Of a stretch of 33,112 nucleotides of DNA, positions 16,158 through 24,309 are shown in pieces. The notes below the pieces were generated by a model, which saw only the letters and a program-made list of their open reading frames with translations, did no database searches and had not been told where the DNA came from. A program made the position numbers and the translations under genes. Source of the stretch: an uncultured Clostridia bacterium (GTDB taxonomy: Bacteria > Bacillota > Clostridia > Christensenellales > Borkfalkiaceae); assembly GCA_944372525.1 (NCBI GenBank), contig CALVZL010000014.1:1-33112 (forward strand). The letters are read 5' to 3'. The stretch's first letter is position 1, and the number at the start of each line of letters is the position of its first letter.

Positions 16158-17414
16158 ATGGAGAAATATATCATCGGCGGGGGGAAGCGGCTGTATGGCA
16201 GCGTGGACGTTGCGTCTGCAAAAAATGCCGTTCTTCCCCTGTTTGCGGCATCAGTCCTGACCGAAAAACGGGTGACCATTCGCGGCGTGCCTGCCATATC
16301 GGATGCGCTCTGTATGGCGCAGATCTTGCGCGAACTGGGAGCGGACGTCAGGTTTCGCGGCGAGGATGTGATCGTCGACAGCGCAAATGCCCATTCTCAC
16401 GAGATTCCGCCGAGCCTGACGCGGGAGCTGCGATCTTCCGTCTTTATGCTCGGTTCGCTGCTCACCCGCTTCGGTTGCGCACGGATCGCCTATCCCGGCG
16501 GATGCGACATCGGACTGAGACCGATTGATCTGCATCTGAATGCGCTCAAGCAGCTCGGCGTCTCGATCAGCGAACAGGGGGGATACATCTTTTGCCGCTG
16601 CGGACGGATCCGAGGCGCGGAGATCTTGCTTGATTTTCCCAGCGTCGGAGCGACGGAGAATATTTTGCTTGCCGCCGTCAAAGCGGAGGGGACGACCGTA
16701 CTTCAGGGAGCGGCGAAAGAACCGGAGATCGTCGATTTGCAGAACTTCCTCAACGCGATGGGAGCACGGGTCTCCGGCGCGGGAGGGGACGTTATTCGGA
16801 TCGAAGGGGTGAAACAGCTCGGCGGAGTGAACTATCGTCCCATCAAAGACCGGATCGAAGCGGGAACCTATCTGATGGCCTGTGCGATCTGCGGCGGCGA
16901 AACGGAAGTGCGGGGCGTGTCGGCAGAAAATATCGGGCTTCTTTTACATAAATTACGCGAAAACGGTTGCAAAATACATACAAAGAATGATAAAATAAGA
17001 ATCGAAAGTGACGGCCGTCTCGTCTGCAATCGAAGGATCGAGACGATGCCTTTCCCCGGCTTTCCGACCGATCTGCAGGCGCAGGCGACTGCGCTCAACT
17101 GCGGTGCGCACGGGAGCGCGCTGATCGTGGAGAATCTCTTCGAAACCCGCTACAAGTACGTCCCGGAATTGCAAAAGATGGGGGCGGACATCGAAGTGAA
17201 GGGGCGCTCCGCGTTGGTGAGGGGCGCGGGAAGGCTGCACGGTGCCTCGCTGGTTGCGGGCGATCTCCGCGGCGGGGCGGCGCTTGTGCTGGCGGCGCTC
17301 GGCGCGGAAGGAGTGTCGGAGGTGCTTGACCTGTCCTATATCGACAGGGGATATGCCGACATGCAGGGAAAACTCAGAAAACTCGGGGCAGAGATCAAGC
17401 GCGTGCGCGTATGA
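16158..17414 (+). CDS. murA: UDP-N-acetylglucosamine 1-carboxyvinyltransferase
   Basis: MurA performs the first committed step of peptidoglycan synthesis, transferring enolpyruvate from PEP to UDP-GlcNAc. The 418-residue product has ASAKNAVLPL near residues 19-28 (the conserved K-N pair) and GGCDIGLRPIDLHL with C116, the residue that reacts with PEP and is the target of fosfomycin. PGFPTDLQAQ contains the conserved aspartate. The cysteine means this copy should be fosfomycin-sensitive by the usual rule. GGGAGA precedes the ATG at 16158. Length is normal, and it is followed by ftsQ after 22 bases. Confidence 0.95.
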   Translation: MEKYIIGGGKRLYGSVDVASAKNAVLPLFAASVLTEKRVTIRGVPAISDALCMAQILRELGADVRFRGEDVIVDSANAHSHEIPPSLTRELRSSVFMLGSLLTRFGCARIAYPGGCDIGLRPIDLHLNALKQLGVSISEQGGYIFCRCGRIRGAEILLDFPSVGATENILLAAVKAEGTTVLQGAAKEPEIVDLQNFLNAMGARVSGAGGDVIRIEGVKQLGGVNYRPIKDRIEAGTYLMACAICGGETEVRGVSAENIGLLLHKLRENGCKIHTKNDKIRIESDGRLVCNRRIETMPFPGFPTDLQAQATALNCGAHGSALIVENLFETRYKYVPELQKMGADIEVKGRSALVRGAGRLHGASLVAGDLRGGAALVLAALGAEGVSEVLDLSYIDRGYADMQGKLRKLGAEIKRVRV

Positions 17415-17436
17415 ACTTTTCCGAGGGGAGATACCG

Positions 17437-18207
17437 ATGAAGAAAAAGGTTTTGACCATCACGGCAGTTGCACTCGTTCTGTTCGTCGCCGTCGTTGCCG
17501 CGGCGCTCAACGCCGTGTTTACGGTCACAAAAGTCGATACCATCTTTTATACTTGCTCTTCTCAAGGGGAGAAAGAAGCGCTCGAATTGCAGGAGAGGCT
17601 CGACGAAGAATTTATCGGGGCGAGCACGACGTTTCTCAAGCTCGACGAGATCGATGCGATGATCGCCGAATATCCCTGTTTCGAGGTTGTTTCTCTGCAG
17701 AAAGAGTTTCCCCGCACCCTTTCGGTCGTCGTCTCGGAGCGGAAGGAACGCTTTGCCGTTCTCCGAGAGAGCGGAATGTATGCGGTGCTGGACGAGGAGG
17801 GCAGGTATCTCTATGAAAGCGACGAAAACGTCAACCGCAGGGGAGGGGAGAACATCCTTCTCTCCGGATTCGAGGTCGTAACGGGAACCGCCGGTGAGGT
17901 TGCAACGGGAAAATATTTTTCCGCGGCGGTCACGCTTTGCGCGGTCTTTTCAAAGACGCTCGACGATGTGCGTGCCAATATTCTTTCCGTGACGTTGGAA
18001 TCCGATTATTTTGAAAATTATTTCAGGATACGGATGCAAGAAGGAGTGAATATTCTCATCTATACTCCGGAAGAGCGGACGGAGGAGAAGGCGCAGGCGG
18101 CGCTCGATCGCTATTGTTCTCTTTCTGTCACGCAGAAACTCTACGGATTTTTCGACGTGATGGAGGATCGTTCGGGCGAAATCAGCGTTAGCGATCACCG
18201 TGCATGA
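17437..18207 (+). CDS. ftsQ: FtsQ/DivIB-like cell division protein
   Basis: This bitopic protein would link early and late divisome parts. The 256-residue product has a short cytoplasmic N terminus, one transmembrane helix (about residues 5-27) and a POTRA-like region. VTKVDTIFYTC, FLKLDEIDAMIAEYPCFEV and FPRTLSVVVSERKERFAVL (about residues 31-110) follow the pattern of FtsQ/DivIB. Sequence conservation is modest, but the position after murA and before ftsA-ftsZ is standard. GAGGGGAG precedes the ATG at 17437. It is the last gene before a terminator. Confidence 0.85.
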   Translation: MKKKVLTITAVALVLFVAVVAAALNAVFTVTKVDTIFYTCSSQGEKEALELQERLDEEFIGASTTFLKLDEIDAMIAEYPCFEVVSLQKEFPRTLSVVVSERKERFAVLRESGMYAVLDEEGRYLYESDENVNRRGGENILLSGFEVVTGTAGEVATGKYFSAAVTLCAVFSKTLDDVRANILSVTLESDYFENYFRIRMQEGVNILIYTPEERTEEKAQAALDRYCSLSVTQKLYGFFDVMEDRSGEISVSDHRA

Positions 18208-18226
18208 AAAAAATGGCGAAATTTGG

Positions 18227-18256
18227 AAAAAGCGCTTTTTTCAAAGCGCTTTTTTT
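18227..18256 (+). terminator. Terminator after ftsQ
   Basis: AAAAAGCGC (18227-18235) pairs with GCGCTTTTT (18246-18254) and is followed by more T residues. It closes the mraZ-to-ftsQ transcript 20 bases after the ftsQ stop, before a new promoter for ftsA. Confidence 0.85.
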
Positions 18257-18288
18257 GCCGTTGCCGAACAGGAAAACAGAATAATCTC

Positions 18289-18317
18289 TTGACAATCCCG
18301 GCGGTTTTTGATATAAT
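18289..18317 (+). promoter_or_regulatory. ftsA-ftsZ promoter
   Basis: TTGACA (18289-18294) and TATAAT (18312-18317) are both exact sigma-A consensus hexamers, separated by 17 bases. It lies 29 bases upstream of the ftsA start codon, directly after a terminator. Confidence 0.92.
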
Positions 18318-18346
18318 CATGAGAGAATACGCAAGAGGAAAAAACA

Positions 18347-19498
18347 ATGGCGGGCAAAAGTGTTGCGGTGTTGGACGTCCGCTCTTCGGAAGTGGCGGTC
18401 TTTGTCGGAGAGAGAGGGGTCAATCATACGTTTGTTTTCAAAGCGAGCAAGACGGAGAAATACAGCGGTTATCAGGACGGCGCTTTCTTCGATGTCTCGG
18501 ATCTTGCCCGCGCGGTGCACAGCGCGCTCGATGCCGTGGAACAGATCTGCGGGGAAAAACAAAAGACGATTTATGTGGGCGTGCCGGGCGAGTTTACGCT
18601 CGTGGAACCCAAAGAACAGGTCGTCGGGTTCCCGAAGAAGATCAAGATTACTTCCAAAGAGCTGAACACATTGTTTGAGAGCGGTCGCAAACCCGTCAAG
18701 GGGTATCGCTTCATGCGTGTGTCGAGCATGATCTATACTACGGCGGACAATCGGCGGGTAGCCAATCCGGTCGGGTTGTATTCTACGGGGCTTTCGGGCG
18801 TGCTCTCTTATTTTTATTGCAGCGACTATTTCGCGCGGACGATCGAAAAGATTTTCGACGGGGCCAAGATCGCTCTTCGGTTTCTTCCTGCGCAGTTTGC
18901 GATGGCAAGTTATCTGATTTCTCCGGAGACGAGAGACGAATATGCTTTGTTCCTCGATGTCGGCTATCTATCTTCCACGATCTGCGTGCTTTTGGGGAAC
19001 GGCGTTCTGTTGCAGCGTACCTTTTGGGCTGGGCAGGGACAAATCGCAGTGCGCTTGATGAAGCGCTTTTCTCTTCCCTATGAGGCTGCCGTTGCAGCGC
19101 TGACCCGATCTAATCTTTATCTCAAGCGGGACGCGCGCGACCGAGAATTTGTCTTCCAGGGCAAAAGCTATGAGATCCCGACGAAGGAATTCATCGACGA
19201 GGTAAAGGCGGGATTGGACGAGCTTTGCGAAGCGGTCGGAGCATTTTTGGAGGAGTGTTCCGGAAAGGAACTGGACAGCAAGCCGCTCTATGTCACGGGG
19301 GAAGGACTGGACGGGATCCGCGGTGCGCTCGAGCATATGTCCAAGCGTTTGAGCTGTGTATGCGAGCAGGTCGCGCCCGATCTTCCCTATTACAATAAAC
19401 CGTCGATGAGTTCGCGGATCGCGCTCATCGATATGGCCTACGAAGACAACCGCCAAAGCGGGTCTTTATATCGATTCTTAAATATTCTCGGAGGTTAA
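18347..19498 (+). CDS. ftsA: Divergent FtsA-like actin-fold protein
   Basis: FtsA tethers FtsZ filaments to the membrane. The 383-residue product lies directly before ftsZ, has the start SVAVLDVRSSEVAVFVGERG (phosphate 1 region) and ends in a short amphipathic-looking tail (SGSLYRFLNILGG) that might bind the membrane. It departs from typical FtsA at the nucleotide motifs. The phosphate 2 loop reads DVGYLSSTI instead of DIGGGTTDI, and the adenosine motif reads VTGEGLDGIRG instead of a TGGGA-like form. It is also shorter than common FtsA (about 420). AGAGGA precedes the ATG. The role is inferred from context and overall pattern; nucleotide binding may be altered. Confidence 0.78.
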   Translation: MAGKSVAVLDVRSSEVAVFVGERGVNHTFVFKASKTEKYSGYQDGAFFDVSDLARAVHSALDAVEQICGEKQKTIYVGVPGEFTLVEPKEQVVGFPKKIKITSKELNTLFESGRKPVKGYRFMRVSSMIYTTADNRRVANPVGLYSTGLSGVLSYFYCSDYFARTIEKIFDGAKIALRFLPAQFAMASYLISPETRDEYALFLDVGYLSSTICVLLGNGVLLQRTFWAGQGQIAVRLMKRFSLPYEAAVAALTRSNLYLKRDARDREFVFQGKSYEIPTKEFIDEVKAGLDELCEAVGAFLEECSGKELDSKPLYVTGEGLDGIRGALEHMSKRLSCVCEQVAPDLPYYNKPSMSSRIALIDMAYEDNRQSGSLYRFLNILGG

Positions 19499-19504
19499 TC
19501 AAGT

Positions 19505-21154
19505 ATGTATAACGACGACATCCCCTATGTGGGAAGAGATAATCTGCCGCCCGAGCGCACGCCTCAGCCCGTCGCGCCCAATCCCGCGGAACAGGAGATG
19601 AACGGCAGGGCGCGGATCAAGGTGATCGGCGTCGGCGGAGCGGGCAACAATGCCGTCAACCGCATGATCGACGCCGGGATCACGAGCGCGGAATATGTTG
19701 CCGTCAACACCGATGCGCAGATCCTTGCGTGCAGCAGGGCGAAGACCAAGATCCAGATCGGTTCTCGTCTTACCAAAGGGCTTGGCGCGGGCGCGGATCC
19801 GGATATCGGCCGTGCGGCTGCCGAGGAGAATAAGGACGATCTTGTCAAAGCGGTGGAAAAAACGGACTTGCTCTTCATCACCGCGGGCATGGGCGGCGGC
19901 ACGGGAACGGGTGCGGCGCCCGTGTTGGCAAAGATTGCGAAAGATCTGAAGATCCTCACCGTTGCGGTCGTGACCGAACCGTTTTCCTTCGAGGGAAAAC
20001 GCAGGATGGACAATACGATCAAGGGAATCGACAATCTGCGCAAGTATGTCGATACGCTGATCATCATTCCCAATGAGAAGATCGGCGACGTCGTTCCGAA
20101 AAATGCGCCGATGGCAGAAGCGCTCCGCGTTGCCGACGAGGTGCTGAAACAGGGAATCCGCGGAATCGCGGATCTGATTGTGACGCCCGCGCTGATCAAT
20201 TTGGATTTTGCGGACGTGAGAGCGGTGCTCAAGGATAAGGGGCTTGCGCATATGGGCGTCGGCGTCGCAAAGGGTGAAAACAGAATTGTGGACGCCGTGC
20301 GGCTTGCAGTCAACTGTCCTTTGCTCGAGACCACGATCGAAGGCGCGACGGGAGTCATCCTCAATGTCGTCGGCGGAAACGATCTGACCTTTGATGAGGT
20401 GAAACTTGCCGCGTCGCTCATTCACAGCGTCGTGGATTATTCGGCAAATATTATTTTCGGTGCCTGCATCGACGAAAATATCAGCGACGAGGTGGAAGTT
20501 ACCGTCATCGCGACCGGTTTTCCCGCCGCAGATAAGACTCGCTCGATCGGAATGCAGCAGGCGGTCCCGCAGTCTGCGCAAAGCGCCCGTCCTGCGGCAG
20601 AGTTCCGTCAGGTCCGTTCCGCGGGGGCGACCGTACAGCCGCAGATGCAGTTTCAGCAGCAGGTCCGTCCGGCGGGAGCCCCCCCTGTACAGCCGCAGAG
20701 AACGATTACGCAGCAGCAGTCTCAGCAGCAGCCGCGCACGCTGTTCGGGAACAATGCTTCATATAATCAGCCGGCAAACAATCCGATGCAGACTTATTCC
20801 GATCCTGCCCAAGGCGGATATCGCGGTTATCAGCAGTCTGCACAGCCTCAGCAGCCTGCGCAGGGCTATTATCCTCCGCAGCAGGGCATGTATAACTCTC
20901 CTCAGCAACAGCCGCAGCAGGGATATTGCAATCGGCCTCAGCAGTCCGCGCAGAACGGATATTACGGCGGAGAGGGCGCTCAGGGCGGCTATGCTCAGCC
21001 GGATTACAGCGCTCAGAAACCGGGGAGACAGTATCCTCCCGCGGTTTCTCCCGACGACGTAGCGGTTGACGACGACGATGAATATGTGTCGGAGAGCCCG
21101 CGCGATCAAAAGCTTCCTCCTTTTGTTCAGAAGCTGCTCGGAAAGAAAAAATAA
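19505..21154 (+). CDS. ftsZ: Cell division GTPase FtsZ with long Q-rich linker
   Basis: FtsZ polymerises into the Z-ring that organises division. The 549-residue product has a 35-residue N-terminal extension, the nucleotide loop GVGGAGNNAVNRM, the tubulin signature GGGTGTG (130-136) and the T7 catalytic loop NLDFADV (232-238). The core ends near residue 345. A linker of about 190 residues follows, rich in Gln, Pro, Tyr and Gly, then a basic C-terminal peptide (DQKLPPFVQKLLGKKK) of the kind that binds FtsA. Typical FtsZ is about 350-400 residues. GGAGG precedes the ATG six bases after the ftsA stop region. Confidence 0.97.
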   Translation: MYNDDIPYVGRDNLPPERTPQPVAPNPAEQEMNGRARIKVIGVGGAGNNAVNRMIDAGITSAEYVAVNTDAQILACSRAKTKIQIGSRLTKGLGAGADPDIGRAAAEENKDDLVKAVEKTDLLFITAGMGGGTGTGAAPVLAKIAKDLKILTVAVVTEPFSFEGKRRMDNTIKGIDNLRKYVDTLIIIPNEKIGDVVPKNAPMAEALRVADEVLKQGIRGIADLIVTPALINLDFADVRAVLKDKGLAHMGVGVAKGENRIVDAVRLAVNCPLLETTIEGATGVILNVVGGNDLTFDEVKLAASLIHSVVDYSANIIFGACIDENISDEVEVTVIATGFPAADKTRSIGMQQAVPQSAQSARPAAEFRQVRSAGATVQPQMQFQQQVRPAGAPPVQPQRTITQQQSQQQPRTLFGNNASYNQPANNPMQTYSDPAQGGYRGYQQSAQPQQPAQGYYPPQQGMYNSPQQQPQQGYCNRPQQSAQNGYYGGEGAQGGYAQPDYSAQKPGRQYPPAVSPDDVAVDDDDEYVSESPRDQKLPPFVQKLLGKKK

Positions 21155-21158
21155 AAGA

Positions 21159-21200
21159 CAGGAAAAAGAGCGCGCCGAAATCGGCGCGCTCTTTTTCCTG
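21159..21200 (+). terminator. Strong terminator after ftsZ
   Basis: A perfect inverted repeat of 20 bp (21159-21178 with 21181-21200), with GC-rich centre GAGCGCGCCG, ends in CTTTTTCCTG. It closes the ftsA-ftsZ unit five bases after the ftsZ stop. Its symmetry means it could also block transcription from the right. Confidence 0.88.
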
Positions 21201-21585
21201 TATCAAACTCCTGCGGATCGTCCGCGGATGCACAGGCAGACTTTCGCAGACCGAGCAAAAAGCGGAGAAGGAAAGGAAACGACAGGAAGGCAAAAAGGAG
21301 GAGAAAGAATTTAACAAAAAAGCAATCAGCAAACAAGAAACAAAAATGAAAAAGGAAGCGAAACAGTTGGAAAAGCAATGATATGCACAAAAAAGCACGT
21401 TTTCGAGAAACAAATAAACGATCGGTCTTCGGGGTCGGAACGGGTGCTCTTGCGTGCATCCGGTAAGCCCGGAGTCAACAACCCGAGACTGAAAAACCAT
21501 CGGCTCAGTCGGCGAAATTTTATTCTGCGGCGGACAAATTTTCTCTTTTGCGTGTAATTTTTTCGGAACGGTCCAAACTGTCGTT
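21201..21585. other. 385-base non-coding stretch before the carboxypeptidase gene
   Basis: No gene is supported here. The first 180 bases are A- and purine-rich. One frame stays open to TGA at 21379-21381 and reads as Lys/Glu-rich, but it has no start codon. From 21421 to about 21512 the sequence becomes GC-rich with two stable stems: CGGGTGC (21441-21447) with GCATCCG (21456-21462), and GACTGA (21487-21492) with TCAGTC (21505-21510). This could be a structured leader for the next gene. No promoter of good quality was found. Confidence 0.4.
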
Positions 21586-22746
21586 ATGAAAGAAATCAGA
21601 AAAGTGTTGTCCGTTTTCGGAATTCTGGCGGTCGGATTGGCGGGCGCTGTGCCGGCGATGCGCGCCGCTGCGGAAACGGAAGAGCAGCCGCAGTGCAAAG
21701 CGGCATATCTTTGTGATTACGGAAGCGGAACGGCTGTCTTTGAAAAAAACGCTTCGCTTCGTCTTCCCGTAGCAAGTATGTGCAAAATCATGACTTTGCT
21801 GCTGAGTTTTGAGGCGATCGGGCGGGGGGAGCTGAGTTATGAAGAGGAAATTCCGATCAGCGAGAATGCCGCAGGCATGGGGGGTTCGCAGGTTTTTCTC
21901 GAAAGCGGACAATCCTATCCCGCGGACAGTTTGCTCAAGAGCATCGCAGTATGTTCGGCAAATGATTCCTGCGTTGCGCTTGCGGAGCGCATATGCGGCT
22001 CCGAATCCCGTTTTGTGGAGCGGATGAACGAACGGGCGAGAGATTTGGGCGCGGATAATACGTTGTTTGCAAATTGTACGGGTTTGCCGAAGGACCCGCA
22101 ATATTCTTGTGCAAAAGACATCGCCGTCATGTTGCGTGCCTTGCTCGCGCATGAAAAATATTATGAGTATGCGCATGTCTGGCTGGAGGATTTCGAACAC
22201 CCCGGCGGAAGAACGACGCAGATGACGAATACCAATCGTCTGATCCGCAGTTACAGTGGCTGCGACGGCGGAAAGACGGGATTTACCAGTCAGGCGGGCT
22301 TTTGCTTGGCCGCGACGGCAAAACGAGGAGCGACAAGGCTGATCTCCGTCGTGATCGGGGCGGAAACTTCCGATGCCCGCTTTCAGGGGGTGAGCGCAAT
22401 GCTGGACGATGGTTTTGCCTGCTATGAGAGCAAGATGCTTGTCCGCGCGGGGGAATGTGTTGCGGAAGTGCCGGTCAGGGGCTCTTCGGCAAAGACGGCG
22501 AAGCTGTGTCCCGAGCGGGAATTGACGATCTTTTGTCGTAAGGGAGAGAGTGGAACCATCGAGACAGAATATATTTTGCCAGAATCGATTATGGCACCGC
22601 TGGAAAAGGGGAGCTGTTGCGGAGAGGCGATTGTCTACCGCGATGGCGTGGAGGTCACTCGCTGCAAGTTGCTTAATCTCGCGGAAATTGAGCGATTTTC
22701 CTGGGGCGATGCGTTTCGAGAGTTGGCAAACGAATGGAATCGCTGA
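21586..22746 (+). CDS. Serine-type D-alanyl-D-alanine carboxypeptidase (DacF-like)
   Basis: The enzyme removes the terminal D-alanine of stem peptides and limits cross-linking. The 386-residue product has a signal peptide (about residues 1-30, ending RAAAET), catalytic motif SMCK (S64, K67), SAND (SxN motif) and KTGF (K230-T231-G232). These are the S11 peptidase marks. The C-terminal third is a beta-rich region typical of PBP5/DacF, ending in an amphipathic-looking stretch. No good ribosome site lies before the ATG at 21586, although the frame and the signal peptide support it. It stands alone between two terminators. Confidence 0.9.
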   Translation: MKEIRKVLSVFGILAVGLAGAVPAMRAAAETEEQPQCKAAYLCDYGSGTAVFEKNASLRLPVASMCKIMTLLLSFEAIGRGELSYEEEIPISENAAGMGGSQVFLESGQSYPADSLLKSIAVCSANDSCVALAERICGSESRFVERMNERARDLGADNTLFANCTGLPKDPQYSCAKDIAVMLRALLAHEKYYEYAHVWLEDFEHPGGRTTQMTNTNRLIRSYSGCDGGKTGFTSQAGFCLAATAKRGATRLISVVIGAETSDARFQGVSAMLDDGFACYESKMLVRAGECVAEVPVRGSSAKTAKLCPERELTIFCRKGESGTIETEYILPESIMAPLEKGSCCGEAIVYRDGVEVTRCKLLNLAEIERFSWGDAFRELANEWNR

Positions 22747-22770
22747 TTTGCATAGTATTATGCTTGAAAT

Positions 22771-22800
22771 AACAGTTCGTGAAAACGAGCTGTTTTCTTT
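22771..22800 (+). terminator. Terminator after the carboxypeptidase gene
   Basis: AACAGTTCG (22771-22779) pairs with CGAGCTGTT (22786-22794), with one G-T pair, and is followed by TTTCTTTTGTTTT. It lies 24 bases after the stop codon. Confidence 0.75.
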
Positions 22801-22815
22801 TGTTTTCCAAATTGC

Positions 22816-22844
22816 TTGCGAATTTTTCCTTGGAATGGTATAAT
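22816..22844 (+). promoter_or_regulatory. lysA promoter
   Basis: TTGCGA (22816-22821) and TATAAT (22839-22844) are separated by 17 bases. The expected transcript start near 22851 decides the lysA start codon downstream. Confidence 0.82.
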
Positions 22845-22879
22845 CATGTGTGAAAGTTTGCTTTATCGCGGAGGACGGC

Positions 22880-24205
22880 ATGAACGAAAGAGAAACGCTG
22901 AAAGTGAATGAAAAGGGCCATTTGGAAATCGGCGGATGCGATTGCGTGGAACTTGCCAAAGAGTTTTCCACACCGCTGTATGTGTTTGACGAGGCGCATA
23001 TCCGCAATATGATGCGCGTTTACCGCGATACGATCCAACGGGAATACGATGGGAACGGCATAGTGCTCTATGCGTCCAAAGCCTTTTCCTGCAAAGCGAT
23101 CTACCGAATTGCCATGCAGGAAAAGATCGGAGTCGATGTCGTTTCGGGCGGGGAGCTCTATACGGCACTGTCCGTCGGATTTCCTGCGGAGCGCATCTAT
23201 CTGCACGGCAACAACAAGCTTCCGCACGAGTTGCGAGAGGCGGTAGAAGCGGGAGTCGGAACGATTGTCGCAGACGCCTATCCTGAGGCGGATCTGCTCG
23301 ATGCGGAAGCGGCGCGGGCAGGAAGGATACAGGAAGTGCTCATTCGCATCAATCCCGGTGTGGAAGCGCATACGCATGCCTATGTTCAGACGGCGACGCC
23401 GGATTCCAAATTCGGATTTTCGGTTGCGGACGGCGCGGCGGAGCGGTTTTGCGCGTATATATTGTCCAAGAAGCATCTCCGCCTGAAGGGATTTCATTGT
23501 CACATCGGTTCGCAGATCTTTGAAAAACAGTCCTTTGTGATCGCGGCAGAAAAAGTCATGCGGTTTTGTGCGGAGATCAAACAGAAACTTTCTTTTGAAG
23601 CGGAAACGATCAATTTGGGCGGGGGATTCGGGATCTGGTATGCCGAGGGCGACAAAAAAATCTCTGCGGAAGGGTATGGGGAATACCTTTCGGCACTCAT
23701 TGATACGGTCAAGGAAGAATGTGAGCGCTGCGGTCTGAAGCGGCCTTATCTCATCGTGGAGCCGGGGCGTTCGATCGTGGGGGAGGCCGGGATTACGCTC
23801 TATACGGTCGGAGCGATCAAGGACATTCCCGGGATTCGGAAATATGTCTCCGTCGACGGAGGGATGTTCGACAATCCCCGTTATTGCCTGTACCAATCCA
23901 AATATACCGCTCTGCTGGCAAATCGTGCGGCGGAGCTTCCCTGCGAACGGGTTGCGATTGCGGGAAAATGCTGCGAGAGCGGTGATCTCATCGGAGTCGA
24001 CATGAATCTTCCTGCGGCAAAATGGGGCGATCTGCTCGCCGTGCTTTCCACCGGAGCCTACAATTATTCGATGGCGAGCAACTATAACAGAAATGCGGTC
24101 CCGCCGGCAGTGCTGGTCTGTGACGGAAAGGCAGAGTATATTGTAAAGCCTCAGTCTTACGAAGACATTGTGAGAAACGATGTGATCCCGACGCGGCTCA
24201 AGTGA
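22880..24205 (+). CDS. lysA: Diaminopimelate decarboxylase
   Basis: LysA removes CO2 from meso-diaminopimelate to give lysine, the last step of lysine synthesis. The 441-residue PLP enzyme shows YASKAF with the PLP-binding K67, HIGSQIF, the glycine loop NLGGGFGIWY, EPGRSIVGEAG, and CCESGD with a catalytic cysteine region. The ATG at 22880 is chosen: GGAGG lies at 22870-22874 and the predicted transcript begins near 22851. A GTG at 22850 would sit at or before the transcript start. It is monocistronic, with its own promoter and terminator. Confidence 0.95.
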   Translation: MNERETLKVNEKGHLEIGGCDCVELAKEFSTPLYVFDEAHIRNMMRVYRDTIQREYDGNGIVLYASKAFSCKAIYRIAMQEKIGVDVVSGGELYTALSVGFPAERIYLHGNNKLPHELREAVEAGVGTIVADAYPEADLLDAEAARAGRIQEVLIRINPGVEAHTHAYVQTATPDSKFGFSVADGAAERFCAYILSKKHLRLKGFHCHIGSQIFEKQSFVIAAEKVMRFCAEIKQKLSFEAETINLGGGFGIWYAEGDKKISAEGYGEYLSALIDTVKEECERCGLKRPYLIVEPGRSIVGEAGITLYTVGAIKDIPGIRKYVSVDGGMFDNPRYCLYQSKYTALLANRAAELPCERVAIAGKCCESGDLIGVDMNLPAAKWGDLLAVLSTGAYNYSMASNYNRNAVPPAVLVCDGKAEYIVKPQSYEDIVRNDVIPTRLK

Positions 24206-24215
24206 CGTTGGGGAG

Positions 24216-24262
24216 AACATTCCGCGCTCTGCTGCACGGAATGTTTTTTCTTTTTTTCATTG
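24216..24262 (+). terminator. Terminator after lysA
   Basis: AACATTCCG (24216-24224) pairs with CGGAATGTT (24237-24245), and the stem is followed by a long T-rich tract to about 24258. It starts 11 bases after the lysA stop. Confidence 0.85.
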
Positions 24263-24269
24263 CCATCGG

Positions 24270-24298
24270 TTGCTTTTTTGCGGAGAATCCGATATAAT
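24270..24298 (+). promoter_or_regulatory. Promoter of the M50 protease-scpA-scpB unit
   Basis: TTGCTT (24270-24275) and TATAAT (24293-24298) are 17 bases apart. The ATG of the next gene is only 12 bases after the -10 element, so the leader would be very short. Confidence 0.75.
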
Positions 24299-24309
24299 GG
24301 ATCAAGGTT

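Noticed and set aside
19499-20581. Long minus-strand open frames opposite ftsZ (and a similar one opposite lysA at 22844-24220)
   Set aside because: The plus-strand genes are unmistakable, and the antisense products are low in complexity with no recognisable domains.
21201-21381. Lys/Glu-rich frame after ftsZ
   Set aside because: It runs through the ftsZ terminator, has no start codon with a ribosome site, and the composition simply reflects a purine-rich stretch.
22850-22879. GTG at 22850 as lysA start
   Set aside because: It lies at or before the predicted transcript start; the ATG at 22880 has a proper GGAGG.
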